Positions 1-9,807 of a stretch of DNA of 64,000 bases are shown piece by piece. The notes under the pieces are model-generated. The model was not told the origin of the DNA. It made no database searches and saw only the letters and a list, made by a program, of their open reading frames with translations. How positions within the stretch are numbered: position 1 is the first letter of the stretch; every line of letters begins with the position of its first letter. Source of the stretch: Obelidium mucronatum (lineage: Eukaryota > Chytridiomycota > Chytridiomycetes > Chytridiales > Chytriomycetaceae); NCBI GenBank assembly GCA_025765595.1, contig JAIVFH010000114.1, positions 1 through 64,000 on the forward strand. Reading direction: 5' to 3'. A program made the translations under genes and the position numbers.

Positions 1-44
1 GCCGGAGGCGTTATTGGAAAAACTCGCGTTGTTACCAGACGAAA

Positions 45-903
45 GTGGGACAAACTATAGTGTCTGTTGCCAAAGAAGAGTCGGACGACGATGGCGACGA
101 CAATGACGAAGACGCGGAAGCCGTTGAAGGGGATGGAATCCCATCGGCTCAGACGATCAAAGAGTGGAAAGCAGTCTACCAACAGTTCGAACAGTTGGAT
201 AAAGTCTGGCAGACCCTAGATCGCCGCGCAAAGGATGATGCAGATGCGGTTCAGACGGACTATGCGAGCCATCAGAAGTGGATTGACTAGGTCAATGCAA
301 ATTTCCTATTCCGGATTTGCCACTCCTGCTGAGTTATTGGCGGAACTTCAAACGTACGAAGGATCCAGCTAATCGCAAGATGGATAGTCGGTCGTGGACG
401 CGTATAAGGCATTAGCGATACGTGCGAATCAGTCTATTCCTGATTATATCAAGGAGATTCGTGATGTCGAAGATAAGTGCACTTCTTTGGGTGAAACTCT
501 TCATTTGGGATTCGACTCACAAAAGAAGGTGCGCTTGCGGTTGGATCATCGATTCGCTCAGGCGGTGATGGCCCTCAAAGTCCAGGAATATCTGTCCATC
601 GAGGAGTTGGAGCAGAAAATGGTGGATTTGTGGGACAGTTACGTTGAAGCAAACGAACGTAACGCTCCAGTCGCGAAGGTCACGATTACGGGCCATGCTG
701 ACAGAAAGCAGCAAAGTACAGGCTCGAAACAACAGAAGAACGCTAAGAAATCTCAGAAAGTGACTTCGAAACAACGCAAGTTTCCGAAGTGCGATGACTG
801 TTCTGGATTTCATAACCCGGAGTGGGAATGCGGTTCTTGTTGGGAATGCGGTGATACGGATCACTTCAGTTCTTCGTGTCCTCAAAAGAAGAAAGCGTGT
901 TAA
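45..903 (+). pseudogene. gag: copia Gag-like polyprotein, broken reading frame
   Basis: Two consecutive plus-strand frames, 45-290 and 394-903, together look like a retrotransposon Gag. The first is acidic. The second ends in a basic Lys/Gln-rich stretch followed by a CX2CX4HX4C zinc knuckle (CWECGDTDHFSSSC, near 829-880), the nucleic-acid-binding signature of retroelement nucleocapsids. The frame changes between 290 and 394 and the protein stops at 903, upstream of the pol frame at 1155, so a single Gag-Pol polyprotein cannot be read here. Gag would package element RNA in cytoplasmic particles. Confidence 0.8.
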
Positions 904-1154
904 AACCAACGGGGGAGGAGAAAAACCCAAGGGGACTCCCGCAATTCAGTCAAACATGGCGAAAAATGATGTTGGAATTGAACCTAAAACATGTCGGTTG
1001 GACGCCTGGGAATGGAATTCTCAGAAACGCTTGAGTGTTTATTGTTCTCTTTCTTCTTAAAAAATTCAGTTTTTCTGGTTGTTTGTGATTGGGTTGTTCA
1101 GTTAGTTTTAAGTAAAATCGCATTGTTGTTTTTTCATTGTATTGTTAAGAGACT

Positions 1155-2921
1155 TTGAAAGAAATGTCACAACTCTACGAAGGGATTTTGGATCCTGGAT
1201 GCAACAAGACGTTGATTCCGAATGCGGATTGGTTTGAATCCTTCAAGGAGGTATCGATCAACATTGGCGTCGCGAAGAAAGACGCTTGTCTGACGGGTAC
1301 AAGGCAAGGCGTGGTTCATTTTGTCATAAATGGACATAGGATTACAATTCAAGACGCGATTTATTCTGTGGATTGTACTACTACTTTATTCACCGATATT
1401 GATATACTTGCAAACAATCGCGATTGGGAATACAAGGTGGACTTGAGCGGAGCGGTTTTCTTTGACAAGAAGACGCGTCAAGTCTTGTTCAACGCAAAAT
1501 TGGCACCTTCTGGTTTGAAGATGTTGCAATTCGAGGTTGAACATCGAGTTTTCGCAAACGCGACGACGATCAAGGTTGATTCGCGTCTGATTCACCAACG
1601 ATTTGGTCACCCAAACGCGAAGTACTTGATGGCGATGATTTATCGTGGTTCAGTTAATTCCGACCAGTTTAAGTCGATCGTGATTGACGACAAGCATCAG
1701 TGCGAGTCGTGTGTCGCTGGGAAGTTTAAGTTGGCCAAAGTTGGTTCAGAGTCGCGTTGGACTGTAATCAAGGCAACTGGCCCAGGCGAAATGTTACATG
1801 CCGATGTTACAGGCAAATTCGCGGACGGATTTTATTATAACGGTCAGGTGTACCATTATTTTCTAATCGTCGTGGATGATTTCTCGCGTTTCTCCTTCTT
1901 AAGGTTACTTCAACGCAAGTCGCATGCGTTAGCCGAGCTATTGGTAGTGATGGCTTTAATTGAACAAACCGTGCAAAGACCAGTTCGGGTTTTGCGGATG
2001 GACAACGGGGAAATTGCAACCAACAATCGCTTCATAGAACTCTGCGAAGTTAGAGGGATTACGGTTGAGACCATTGTGGTGGATTATCCACACATGGATG
2101 CAGTCGCTGAGCGGACTATTGGTCATGTGAAGAGTGTGTCTCGGACAATTCATATTCACGCGTCGTTCTCCAAAGAGCTCTGGGGATACGCAGCCATCGT
2201 CGCTAACGATTTACGTAATTTATGGCCGAACCAGCACAATGATATGGAAAGTCCGTTCTTGCGCTATTACGGCATAAAACCTGAGATAGGTCATCACCGA
2301 GTCTTTGGGTGTAAAGTTCTTGTGCCTGTCTTTAAGAAGGGCAAGAAAGGAGAATTGTCAGCGGATGTAGCTACAAAGATTTACGTTGGACATCACTCTC
2401 CGTCGATTATAAGATGCATCAACGATCATGGAATGCTGAGTTTTCACAGATTCCAAGATTGTACGTTTATGGAAACGGAGTTTCCAAAGTTGAAGTCTAA
2501 GACCGGACGCGTCGAAGACAAGAGTACTGAGTTGCAATTCCCGGAGGAAGCTCAGGAAGTCCTTACTGCAGAAGGAGAAAGGGATTTTCGCTCGGAGTTA
2601 GACGATACGTTAGCTCAAGCGGTAAATCTGCGCAAGCGAAGTTTATTAGAAGTCGCCCTGCCTGAAGAACAGGGGGAGGGAGATTCTGATAGCCCGACGC
2701 GAAGTGAGAGTCCTAGCATTACCCGTCAGTCGCGACGTAAACGTGCAAAGGATACGCGGTCGGAAAGCGCATCGAATACTGAGGAATCGGGTAGCGAAAG
2801 CGAAGATTCTCAGGAAGTAGACGAGGATTCTTCATCGGATTACGAGGACTCTCCCGAGAACCTAGGCTATCATGCTATGTTCTGTCAGGCAGAGGTAATC
2901 AAAGGAAGAGATCCGATTTGA
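1155..2921 (+). CDS. pol: copia Pol: protease, GAG-pre-integrase zinc domain, integrase
   Basis: A 588-codon frame. Near its start is an aspartic-protease-like motif, DPGCNKTLI; most copia proteases read D-S/T-G, so the Pro is unusual. Next comes the HHCC zinc domain of the integrase (HQRFGHPN ... CESCVAGK, residues about 145-190). The integrase core follows, with acidic residues in HADVTGK, RMDNGE and AVAERTIGH fitting the D,D-35-E triad. The C-terminal 150 residues are Ser/Glu-rich and low complexity, as in the copia integrase tail. The frame ends at a TGA just before the RT frame. First in-frame ATG is at about 1164. Confidence 0.88.
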   Translation: MKEMSQLYEGILDPGCNKTLIPNADWFESFKEVSINIGVAKKDACLTGTRQGVVHFVINGHRITIQDAIYSVDCTTTLFTDIDILANNRDWEYKVDLSGAVFFDKKTRQVLFNAKLAPSGLKMLQFEVEHRVFANATTIKVDSRLIHQRFGHPNAKYLMAMIYRGSVNSDQFKSIVIDDKHQCESCVAGKFKLAKVGSESRWTVIKATGPGEMLHADVTGKFADGFYYNGQVYHYFLIVVDDFSRFSFLRLLQRKSHALAELLVVMALIEQTVQRPVRVLRMDNGEIATNNRFIELCEVRGITVETIVVDYPHMDAVAERTIGHVKSVSRTIHIHASFSKELWGYAAIVANDLRNLWPNQHNDMESPFLRYYGIKPEIGHHRVFGCKVLVPVFKKGKKGELSADVATKIYVGHHSPSIIRCINDHGMLSFHRFQDCTFMETEFPKLKSKTGRVEDKSTELQFPEEAQEVLTAEGERDFRSELDDTLAQAVNLRKRSLLEVALPEEQGEGDSDSPTRSESPSITRQSRRKRAKDTRSESASNTEESGSESEDSQEVDEDSSSDYEDSPENLGYHAMFCQAEVIKGRDPI

Positions 2922-2934
2922 GTTAGTAACTTGG

Positions 2935-4692
2935 TTGTTAATTCATCTTACGCAGTCGTTCGTTCCTATCTTTGAATACCCGGCGACTCTTGTATACTGC
3001 TTGAATTCGTCAAGCGCGTCCCCAAATGCTACCGAGTACACAAAGACTGTGGGCTTGGATTGGGATGGGAAGATTCCCTTAAGACACAAAGATGTATACT
3101 TGACGGGAAATGTCAAAGAATGGTTGGATGCAGAAGACGCGGAGTACGCAAATATAGCAAATCATGGTACACACGATGAAATGCTTGAGCGTGACGTGCC
3201 TCCTGGAACGGAGATACTCCCTACTCAGGAAATCTACGCTGTGAAGAACGGGAAAGATTTGCCAGAGGGTAAGGTGGAGAAGTTCAAGATGCGCGTAGTA
3301 GTGCGAGGCGATTACCAGAAATATGGGGTTAACTTTGTTGAGACGTATTCCCCGGTAATCAAAATGACTACATTACGGTTCTTGATAGCGACAGCTGCCT
3401 GGTTTGGACTTGGTCTATTCCTAGCGGATGCTGTAGGTGCGTATTTGAATGGAGTTCTGGATGTGATAGTCTATGTTCGACCCCCCCCGAGTTACAAGAA
3501 GAAAGGAGTAATTTGGCGTTTACTCAAAGGTTTATACGGCTTGAAGCAAGCTGGTTTACTTTGGTATCGCAAGTTATGCTCAATCCTTGTCGAGCTTGGT
3601 TTCTCGCAAACATTCGCGGATCCTTGTTTATTTGTCAAAGTCGTTGATGGATTTACGATATGGATCGCATTTTATGTTGATGATATTCTGATTGTCTGTC
3701 ACGAATCGATTGTGGAGTCAATTGTCGCTGCGTTGAAGTCAAAAGTTGACATCAAGTATCAGGGCCGTTGTGAATATCATTTGGGACTTGAACTAGAATA
3801 TGCGTCAGATCGAAGTTATATCTTCATGCATCAGGCAAAGTACATGGAACGTATCTTGAAACGATTCAAGATGGAAAAGTGTAGTGGGATCACTACCCCC
3901 ATGGAGACTAGTGCTGATTATTCCGTTCAGAGAGATGACGAACAACCCTTGGATGCGTCAAAGTATGACTACAATTCGCTAATTGGTAGTATCATGTATC
4001 CTTGTGTTGTAAGTCGATTGGACATGTCGTTAAGTGTAAGCTTGTGGGCACGTGCGCTCGCGAAGCCAACTCTGCGTCATTGGAAGGGTGCCAAACATAT
4101 TCTTAAATATGTGAAGCATACTTATGATTTGGGCATTGTGTATCATCGTGCGCCGAATCCCGTTCCTAAGCAGATCCACTTCGTTGGATTAACGGACGCG
4201 TCTGAACCGGACAGCGCGAGCGGGAAAGCTCAAACCTGTTGGATTTTCAAGTTTATGGGAAAATCTCCGGTGTCGTGGAGGTCTTGTAAGCAAGGACTTG
4301 TTACTGTGGATCAAACTGCAGCTGAACATGTTGCTTTCTATCAAGGATCTCTGGAAGTTCCTTACCTGTTGGACTTGTGCAAAGATTTGAATATCGATGT
4401 GACAACGCCCTTGGCTATGTTCAGTGACAATACAGCTTTTGTTGAGCGAGTGCGCGAGAACAAAAGAACTGAAGCAAGCAAGTGGATGAACCGAAGGTAT
4501 TGGAAGGTGCGGGAATTCTACGAAGAAGAAGTGATTGACTGCAATCATATTCCCGGCCCTTTGAACGACTCTGATATTGGAACCAAGCCGTTGGTCTGCC
4601 AAATCTTTGTCGGTCATCGAAGACGTACTGGTATGACATATTTACGTGTTCTCCGAGGAGAAGCGACTGAGAAACAGTTAGATGGTTGCTGA
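2935..4692 (+). CDS. pol: copia Pol: reverse transcriptase and RNase H
   Basis: A 585-codon frame continuing pol 14 bp after the integrase frame stops. The RT palm carries the catalytic FYVDDILIV motif, preceded by LKGLYGLKQAGLLWYRK, a hallmark of the Pfam RVT_2 (copia) reverse transcriptase, and by LADAVGAYLNG at the first catalytic Asp. The C-terminal RNase H region has the LTDASEPDSA and MFSDNTAF motifs typical of copia elements. The reading start is not natural: in an active copy this would be continuous with the integrase. Most of this region is repeated at 9808-10680 at high identity. Confidence 0.92.
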   Translation: MLIHLTQSFVPIFEYPATLVYCLNSSSASPNATEYTKTVGLDWDGKIPLRHKDVYLTGNVKEWLDAEDAEYANIANHGTHDEMLERDVPPGTEILPTQEIYAVKNGKDLPEGKVEKFKMRVVVRGDYQKYGVNFVETYSPVIKMTTLRFLIATAAWFGLGLFLADAVGAYLNGVLDVIVYVRPPPSYKKKGVIWRLLKGLYGLKQAGLLWYRKLCSILVELGFSQTFADPCLFVKVVDGFTIWIAFYVDDILIVCHESIVESIVAALKSKVDIKYQGRCEYHLGLELEYASDRSYIFMHQAKYMERILKRFKMEKCSGITTPMETSADYSVQRDDEQPLDASKYDYNSLIGSIMYPCVVSRLDMSLSVSLWARALAKPTLRHWKGAKHILKYVKHTYDLGIVYHRAPNPVPKQIHFVGLTDASEPDSASGKAQTCWIFKFMGKSPVSWRSCKQGLVTVDQTAAEHVAFYQGSLEVPYLLDLCKDLNIDVTTPLAMFSDNTAFVERVRENKRTEASKWMNRRYWKVREFYEEEVIDCNHIPGPLNDSDIGTKPLVCQIFVGHRRRTGMTYLRVLRGEATEKQLDGC

Positions 4693-4796
4693 CCATAGTT
4701 TGCTCGGATGTTGTATCGGGGGAGTTTATCTAGACAGGCAGCTTTAATTGAAGTCTATTTAAATAAAGTCCGGTTTATTGTTCAGAACTGGGGGAG

Positions 4797-5087
4797 TGTT
4801 AGAATCTGTAGGCGTGCAGAGCATGGCCTTAGAGTTCTTGGAAACACCCCCGTGTTTCAGAGTTCTGAAGGTATAAATAGGAGGAAATGTCCTCCACCGG
4901 AAAAGGGACGAACATGTGGAGAAGTGTGCGCGTGCACGATACTTCACCCTTGTCGCTTCTGCGGAAGTAAGCTTGTGCGCGAGCGACGTCCACCGCCCCT
5001 TCCCCTGAGAGTCATAAGCTGCCTCTTAGCCATACAACATCTAGCGGCTGTGATCGTCCGGTGCTACGTCACCTACCGATTATGATA
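4797..5087 (+). repeat. 3' LTR of copia element
   Basis: 291 bp starting TGTTAGAATC and ending ATTATGATA. The boundaries are set by comparison with the LTR at 10782-11071: similarity starts with the element and stops after GATTATGATA, beyond which the flanks differ completely. A TATAAATA box at about 4872-4879 is a plausible Pol II promoter element. Ending in TA rather than the usual CA is odd. Confidence 0.9.
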
Positions 5088-5239
5088 CCCCCTTGCAATC
5101 TTTGGAAGCGATTTTATTTTATTGGATGGGATTTTCCAAGGTTGTTTACCTAAGTGTTTGAGCAACGTAGTGTCCCTCTGTCTGAAGACCGATGGATCAA
5201 ACTTTTATACCGGTGTCATGACGAGAAGGCAGCTGCGCA

Positions 5240-5625
5240 TTGGGGCTAACGCATGAACGTACTTCATCACATAGATCGTATGCGCAACAGTATCTGTCAA
5301 TGCGACTACGGAAGTCAGTTGTTGCGGAGGGATCGTGGACCCGTGAAGATATTCGGAAGTGTCAGGAGCATGCGGAACAAACAGAAGATTGCCTTAAGCG
5401 CGGTCTTAGTATGCCGCCTGTTCCAGTTGAAGTAAAGCGTCAGATGGGATTGAAGAATTCAGTGTTGCCCGGTCTTCGCAGGTACACTGGTTCTGATGAG
5501 TCCCGCCAGAGTGCTCTGCACACTGCTTTTGGGTTTCAGAAAAGATTGGGCGTTCCCAATGTATTTGCAACAATATCCCCTGCAACATTGCAAAGCTTTG
5601 TTGTTGCGATTAATTGTCATCTTTT
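5240..5625 (+). pseudogene. Helitron-like Rep domain fragment
   Basis: The frame reads a segment resembling the Helitron_like_N (Rep/helicase N-terminal) domain: Met/Pro-rich lead, then GSDESRQSALHTAF and FQKRLGVPNVFATISP, the usual G-S-D ... G-P-x-hydrophobic-F-T-x-N/S-P pattern. Only about 120 residues are present, with no HUH motif and no helicase. After about 5620 the frame runs antisense across exon 4 of the minus-strand gene below, so it is a truncated relic. It lies 150 bp right of the copia LTR. The identification rests on motif shape only. Confidence 0.5.
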
Positions 5626-7068
5626 GAGTGGGGAACTTTGTGAATTGAGAACTGTAGTGGCCTTGGGATCTGTTGTAGCCTTGGAAGCAGAGCTGGTCAA
5701 AGTCTTGGGGGAAACAGACGGGGGACCAGAAACAATCTTGCCAGCACCAGGAGTAGTCTTAGCAGAACCAGGAGGAGCTGGAGAAGGATTTGAAGAACTT
5801 GGAGAAGTATGAGCAGGAATCGTGGAATCCGAAGAAGAACCAGCTTGCTTGGTTGGTGTTCCTATCACATAATTAAATTAAATATTTGTAATTCAATCAA
5901 AAAAATGAGACTATAAATACCCAAACCCATTGGATCATCAGATCCCAAGAGTGGAAATGAAATTTTAGACTTGATAGCTCTTCTAGGCTCGTTTTCTGCA
6001 GCAGAGCCTGGAAGCTGGCTGATAGGAGGAATATCAGGTTCACTATCAGACCTAACCTCATTAGCAGCCTGTTGTCTTGCGGCACGAGCAGTAGCCTTCT
6101 TGGCAATCTTGGTGGCATTGGTGTCAGCAGGAGTAGGAGCAAAAACAACATGGTACTTGTTGTTTGAAACTTTTCTAGCTAAAAGATAAATAAATAATAA
6201 AAAGGGTTAGATTATTAGAAAATTAAAGGGCTGTAATTGTGATCCTATTCGCGCTCCAAATCGGCTCCTAATAGCGCTCCTAATAGCGCTCCTAACCGCA
6301 CTCCTAATCGCGCACCGAATCGTTTCCTAATCGTTTCCTAATCGTTTCCTAATCGTGCTCCGAATCGTGCTCCTAATCGTGCTCCGAATTGTGCTCCGAA
6401 TCGGATCGCAAATCGGATCGCAAATCGGATCGCGAATCGGAGACAAATAGCGCATCACACCAAAATGAATAAGACTCACCATATATGTATTTCGCCAGCG
6501 CCGCTGCACGTTCCTCATCATTTTCGGAACGATTTCCATCTATATCCACGATCCCACTGAAGCAGAGGTCCTCCAGTGCTGTTAAATCCTGGTTTGAGTC
6601 TTTGATCCACTTGCACACTTCTGCCTGGGATTTGTTCTTCAGCCCAGGGATGTGGACTGTACATTTGGTTTTATCCAAAAACCCTAGCTTCAATGTGTTG
6701 TTGGAGTTGATGTATCTGTTGTGGTTTGGAGTGGTGTGTCAGCGATCACCTGTCAAACACAAACAAATAAACCCAGACCTCAACATCTTGTCCAGTGCCT
6801 CAGTGGCCTCCTCTACAAGCTCTTTAGGAGACCCTTTGGTTTCCATGACTCTTTGGTGCAGGTCAGGACAGAGTTCTTTGGTGACTTCTCGCAGATCACT
6901 CCACAAGATGAAGATGGTCTTCTTGTCATCCAAGGTCTTGTAAGGAGCCTGTTTCCACAAGCCATTCTTGATCTCATCGAAAGAGAACTGGATGGACAGT
7001 CTGTTCGGGTGGTTGCTGACTCTGAGGGATGGCAATGTGTCTGGCAGTGGCAGTGTTGGTGATTGCAT
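5617..7068 (-). CDS. hypothetical protein of KDZ-associated element, four exons
   Basis: Four exons joined by GT-AG introns give one open frame of 342 codons plus stop: 7068-6779, 6715-6480, 6178-5921, 5861-5617 (1029 nt). Introns are 63, 301 and 59 bp; the second starts GTGAGT and contains the 12-nt repeat array at 6241-6455. The N-terminal two thirds is globular and charged; the C-terminal third is Pro/Ser/Thr-rich and probably disordered. I do not recognise a family. The start lies only 25 bp from, and divergent to, the CxC5/CxC6 gene at 7093, so the two probably belong to one transposon and share a promoter. Confidence 0.65.
6236..6455. repeat. 12-nt tandem array A, inside an intron
   Basis: About 18 degenerate 12-bp units of the form CTAATCGNGCTC or CGAATCGGATCG in uninterrupted succession. 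The array sits inside the 301-bp intron of the minus-strand gene. Two related arrays lie at 7652-7800 and 9340-9595. Confidence 0.85.
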
Positions 7069-7092
7069 GGGGAAAAAACTTTGCCGAAAAAA

Positions 7093-9163
7093 ATGAAAAT
7101 CCCTGCCTCACATGTCAAGATGGGAGCTCAGCTGGCAGAACAGTTCCCAGCCTTCCAAGCTGAGTTTTCAATCTACGGCAGTTTTGAAAAGACTTACAAC
7201 AAGACACTCCGTTTGCGGGATTTCATTCAGCTTGTTGCTACTTCTTTTGGCGTTCCCATCCTGGCAGCCAAACAAACTGCAGAGGCTGTCTTTGATTCAA
7301 GAATTCACGAAACAATTACCCCAAATGTACCTATTATCCTGTCAGCTCCGTTTACATACTGCATCAAGTGTCAGAGCCATCTAAAGATTGGGAGATGGCA
7401 AGAAGTCACAATCTTGGATGCAGATTCAGCTAAATCGGGTCTTCTGTACAAATCCAGCTGTGTGAATTTGAGCTGCAGTATTCAGTTGTATGACGTTGAT
7501 TCAGTGTCAGAGATTACCGAAGGAAACAGCACCATAGAACATTACCCAATGAATACAATCAGAAAGCAAAAAGTCATTGGAATCAATTCTAAATACTACA
7601 TGACTGTTGCATTTGCAAATTTGTGGCTGAAGAATGTGCCGTCTGTAATGGCGATCCTAATAGCGCTCCGATTCGCGCTCCTAATCGCGCTCCTAATAGC
7701 GCTCCGAATCGGAAGCGAATCGGATCGCGAATCGCGGAGAGCGATTAGGAGCGTGATTAGGAGCGCTATTAGGAGCGCTATTAGGAGTGCTATTAGTAGT
7801 GTTTGTTGCTTGTCATTTACTGACAGACTATTCCTTAGATGTAAAATGTATACTCTGCAGAATGCATACCATTCAGCATTTCCTTCTGTTTCATCAGATA
7901 CTGAACAGTATTCAGGGATTCCTTCAGCTGCATCATCATCTATTTTCAAGCGGGCGTATTACTTGTCCCAGATGCTCCTATTGCAAGAGTACATTCAGGA
8001 TCCAGCAGTTTCAGAGGCGCTTCAAGCAGCTCATGAAGATTTTGATTATTGCTGCTTCCAACCATCTTGGGGGGAGAAGGGCAGACGGCTGTTTCCGTAT
8101 TCCCTACATCTTGGAGAATACTCAAGCAATCAAGTGTCTGATAATGTAGAAGATTTGCGGTTGGCAATGAAGGAATATGTGGAGTGGATGAATGCGCACT
8201 TTGCAGTAAAATGGAAACATTCATGTGGAGAATGTCATGTTGTTGATAGCAAAGGCCAGGAGTATAGTGCGGCAGTGATGGATGGAAAAGTGATGGGGCA
8301 CTTGCTGTGCAGAGTGATTGGATGCAATTTGGACATCATTGGGATCAATACAAAATTCTGTATCAATCATGCAGGATTGAAGGGGAAATGCATCATTTCA
8401 GGATGTGCGAATCAAAAACGAGAACGTGAGAACTCTTTTGATTACCAGCCGCTGTCGTGCAAGGAAGTAGAACATATGGAGGCGGTGGGAAAATTCTTCT
8501 CAGACCCATCAACAACAAGTGAGAAAACTGCAAAGAAGTATGGAGGAAAGACACGAGTGTCAGTGGGGCATGTGAAGGATGATGAAAGGAATTATGAGGA
8601 GTTTGGGTTCTGTTACAGCCCATTTGACAGATTCCTGCCAGGGGTGTTCCTGGTTGTGTGGAGCTGTGGGCACATTATGGACATTGGGAAGATGTACCCG
8701 TTTGAGTCCAACAAGTTTATCACAGGATTTCTTTGTCAAACATTCATGAGGCTGGATGAGTATCCTACATTTATGTTTTATGACAAAGCATGTGTTTTTG
8801 TCAGGCTTTGAAAAACGGCACTCAGCAAAACAAGCTGCTCCACAAGTAAGGATGTATTTGCTGTGATAGAATCTAAGTTCTGTGCTTAGGATGCTATACC
8901 AAAAAATCATCTGGGTTGTTGACCGATTTCACTTCAGAAACCATAGTTTTCGAGACAGATTCTGCATGGAAAATTGTGATGCTGGATCTTTTTCTAGGCT
9001 ATACCAAGGCAACAAGCCTTTATTCAACACATCAGCAGCAGAACAGTGGGCTGGATGGTTTGAAAAAATGGGACACATTTTGCGATATTTGGACCCTCTT
9101 CAGGCAGACTTTTTTTTGTTCAGCATGGTGGACATGAGAAATGAGCAACTTAGCAAATGTTAG
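7093..9163 (+). CDS. KDZ-associated CxC5/CxC6 cysteine-cluster protein
   Basis: The N-terminal half has paired cysteines (CIKCQSHLK ... CVNLSC, then HYPMNTIRKQKVI) fitting the CxC5 cluster. Residues about 400-490 show DGKVMGHLLCRVIGC, KFCINHAGLKGKC and a later C-x3-EH, fitting CxC6. The C-terminal part (VVDRFHFRNHSF ... FNTSAAEQ) continues the family. Both clusters are defined in proteins associated with Kyakuja-Dileera-Zisupton (KDZ) transposons of fungi. A first intron (about 7648-7859, GTAATG...CTGCAG) probably holds array B; a second (about 8846-8889, GTAAGG...CTTAG) is clear. Near 8800 one base seems missing in a T-run: the frame stops at 8811 but resumes one frame over as ALKNGTQQNKLL. 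The ATG at 7093 or 7063 could be the start. Probably a domesticated or dying element gene. Confidence 0.7.
7652..7800. repeat. 12-nt array B, inverted hairpin arrangement
   Basis: Left half: units of CTAATAGCGCTC. Right half: the reverse complement, GAGCGCTATTAG units. The two meet around CGAATCGGATCG near 7715-7725, so the whole can fold into a long imperfect hairpin. It lies inside the CxC5/CxC6 gene; because the period is 12 the frame stays open through it. Confidence 0.85.
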
Positions 9164-9339
9164 TAGCCAGAGGGTTATTTGAAAAATTGATAAATTTTTA
9201 TGATTAATTTTAACTATAATATCATAAAATTCTGAAATTTTAATTTTGTATTTTTGCAATTTTTTTGAATTTTTTCAGATGGTTTGTAATTTTTGGGTTT
9301 TGCAGTTGACAGTTATTTTCATAGGACGTGAAGTTCTAG

Positions 9340-9595
9340 TCGGTCGTCCTAATAAGACTGAGTAGCTTCTAATAGGACAATGCTCAAATTGCAGGAAAAA
9401 GTTGTTTCCTCCTAATAAGAAGTGATTAGGACTCCATTAGGAGGCGGCTAGGAGCGCCAATAGCCCTATTGGTCATTCCGAGTGGAGCCCGATTCGGGGT
9501 TACTCCTACTCGGACCCGAATCGGGCCATAGTCGGACTCCGAATCGCTTCCCGAATCGGAGTCCGAATCGGAGTCCGAATCGCGCGTGCCGCTCG
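9340..9595. repeat. 12-nt array C, degenerate
   Basis: Degenerate TCCTAATAAG, GATTAGGA and CGAATCGGAGTC units related to arrays A and B, in both orientations, downstream of the CxC5/CxC6 gene. The best-preserved part is three CGAATCGGAGTC-like units at about 9541-9580. Confidence 0.65.
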
Positions 9596-9600
9596 CTATA

Positions 9601-9806
9601 GTACGTGATTAAGTACACTTTTAAACGCCAGGGACTGGAATCATCTGTTATTATGAGAAGTGGCCTGTATTCTAAAACTGTGGATACTGTTTTGTCGAGG
9701 GAAGATGACTCTGCTCTCTCAAAAGAAGAGCGGGGGCTTCGTATAATCAACAAGCTGTTATATACCTTGACGAAACCTGTGGAAATCTGTACTACAAGGC
9801 TTTTGT
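9601..9806 (+). other. unrecognised open frame between array C and copia copy 2
   Basis: A 67-codon open frame with ordinary composition, stopping exactly where the truncated copia sequence begins (9808). It may be the stump of a gene cut by the insertion. No family recognised. Confidence 0.2.
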
Positions 9807-9807
9807 G

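Larger units (their letters stand above)
1..5087 (+). mobile_element. Ty1/copia LTR retrotransposon, 5' end outside window
   Basis: Gag-like frames (45-903) are followed by protease, integrase, reverse transcriptase and RNase H in that order, the Ty1/copia order (integrase before RT). A purine-rich tract (AACTGGGGGAG, 4786-4796) lies immediately before the 3' LTR at 4797, as expected for plus-strand priming. The 5' LTR and primer binding site lie left of the window. Gag and pol are in different frames, and pol is split near 2921-2935 between integrase and RT, so this copy looks inactive or has a base error there. A second, truncated copy of the same family lies at 9808-11071. Confidence 0.95.

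Noticed and set aside
7617..7949. Reading array B as a real protein repeat (LIAL and RSAI units)
   Set aside because: The 12-nt period is a multiple of three so any frame stays open; flanking exons join sensibly without it and it interrupts the CxC5 region.
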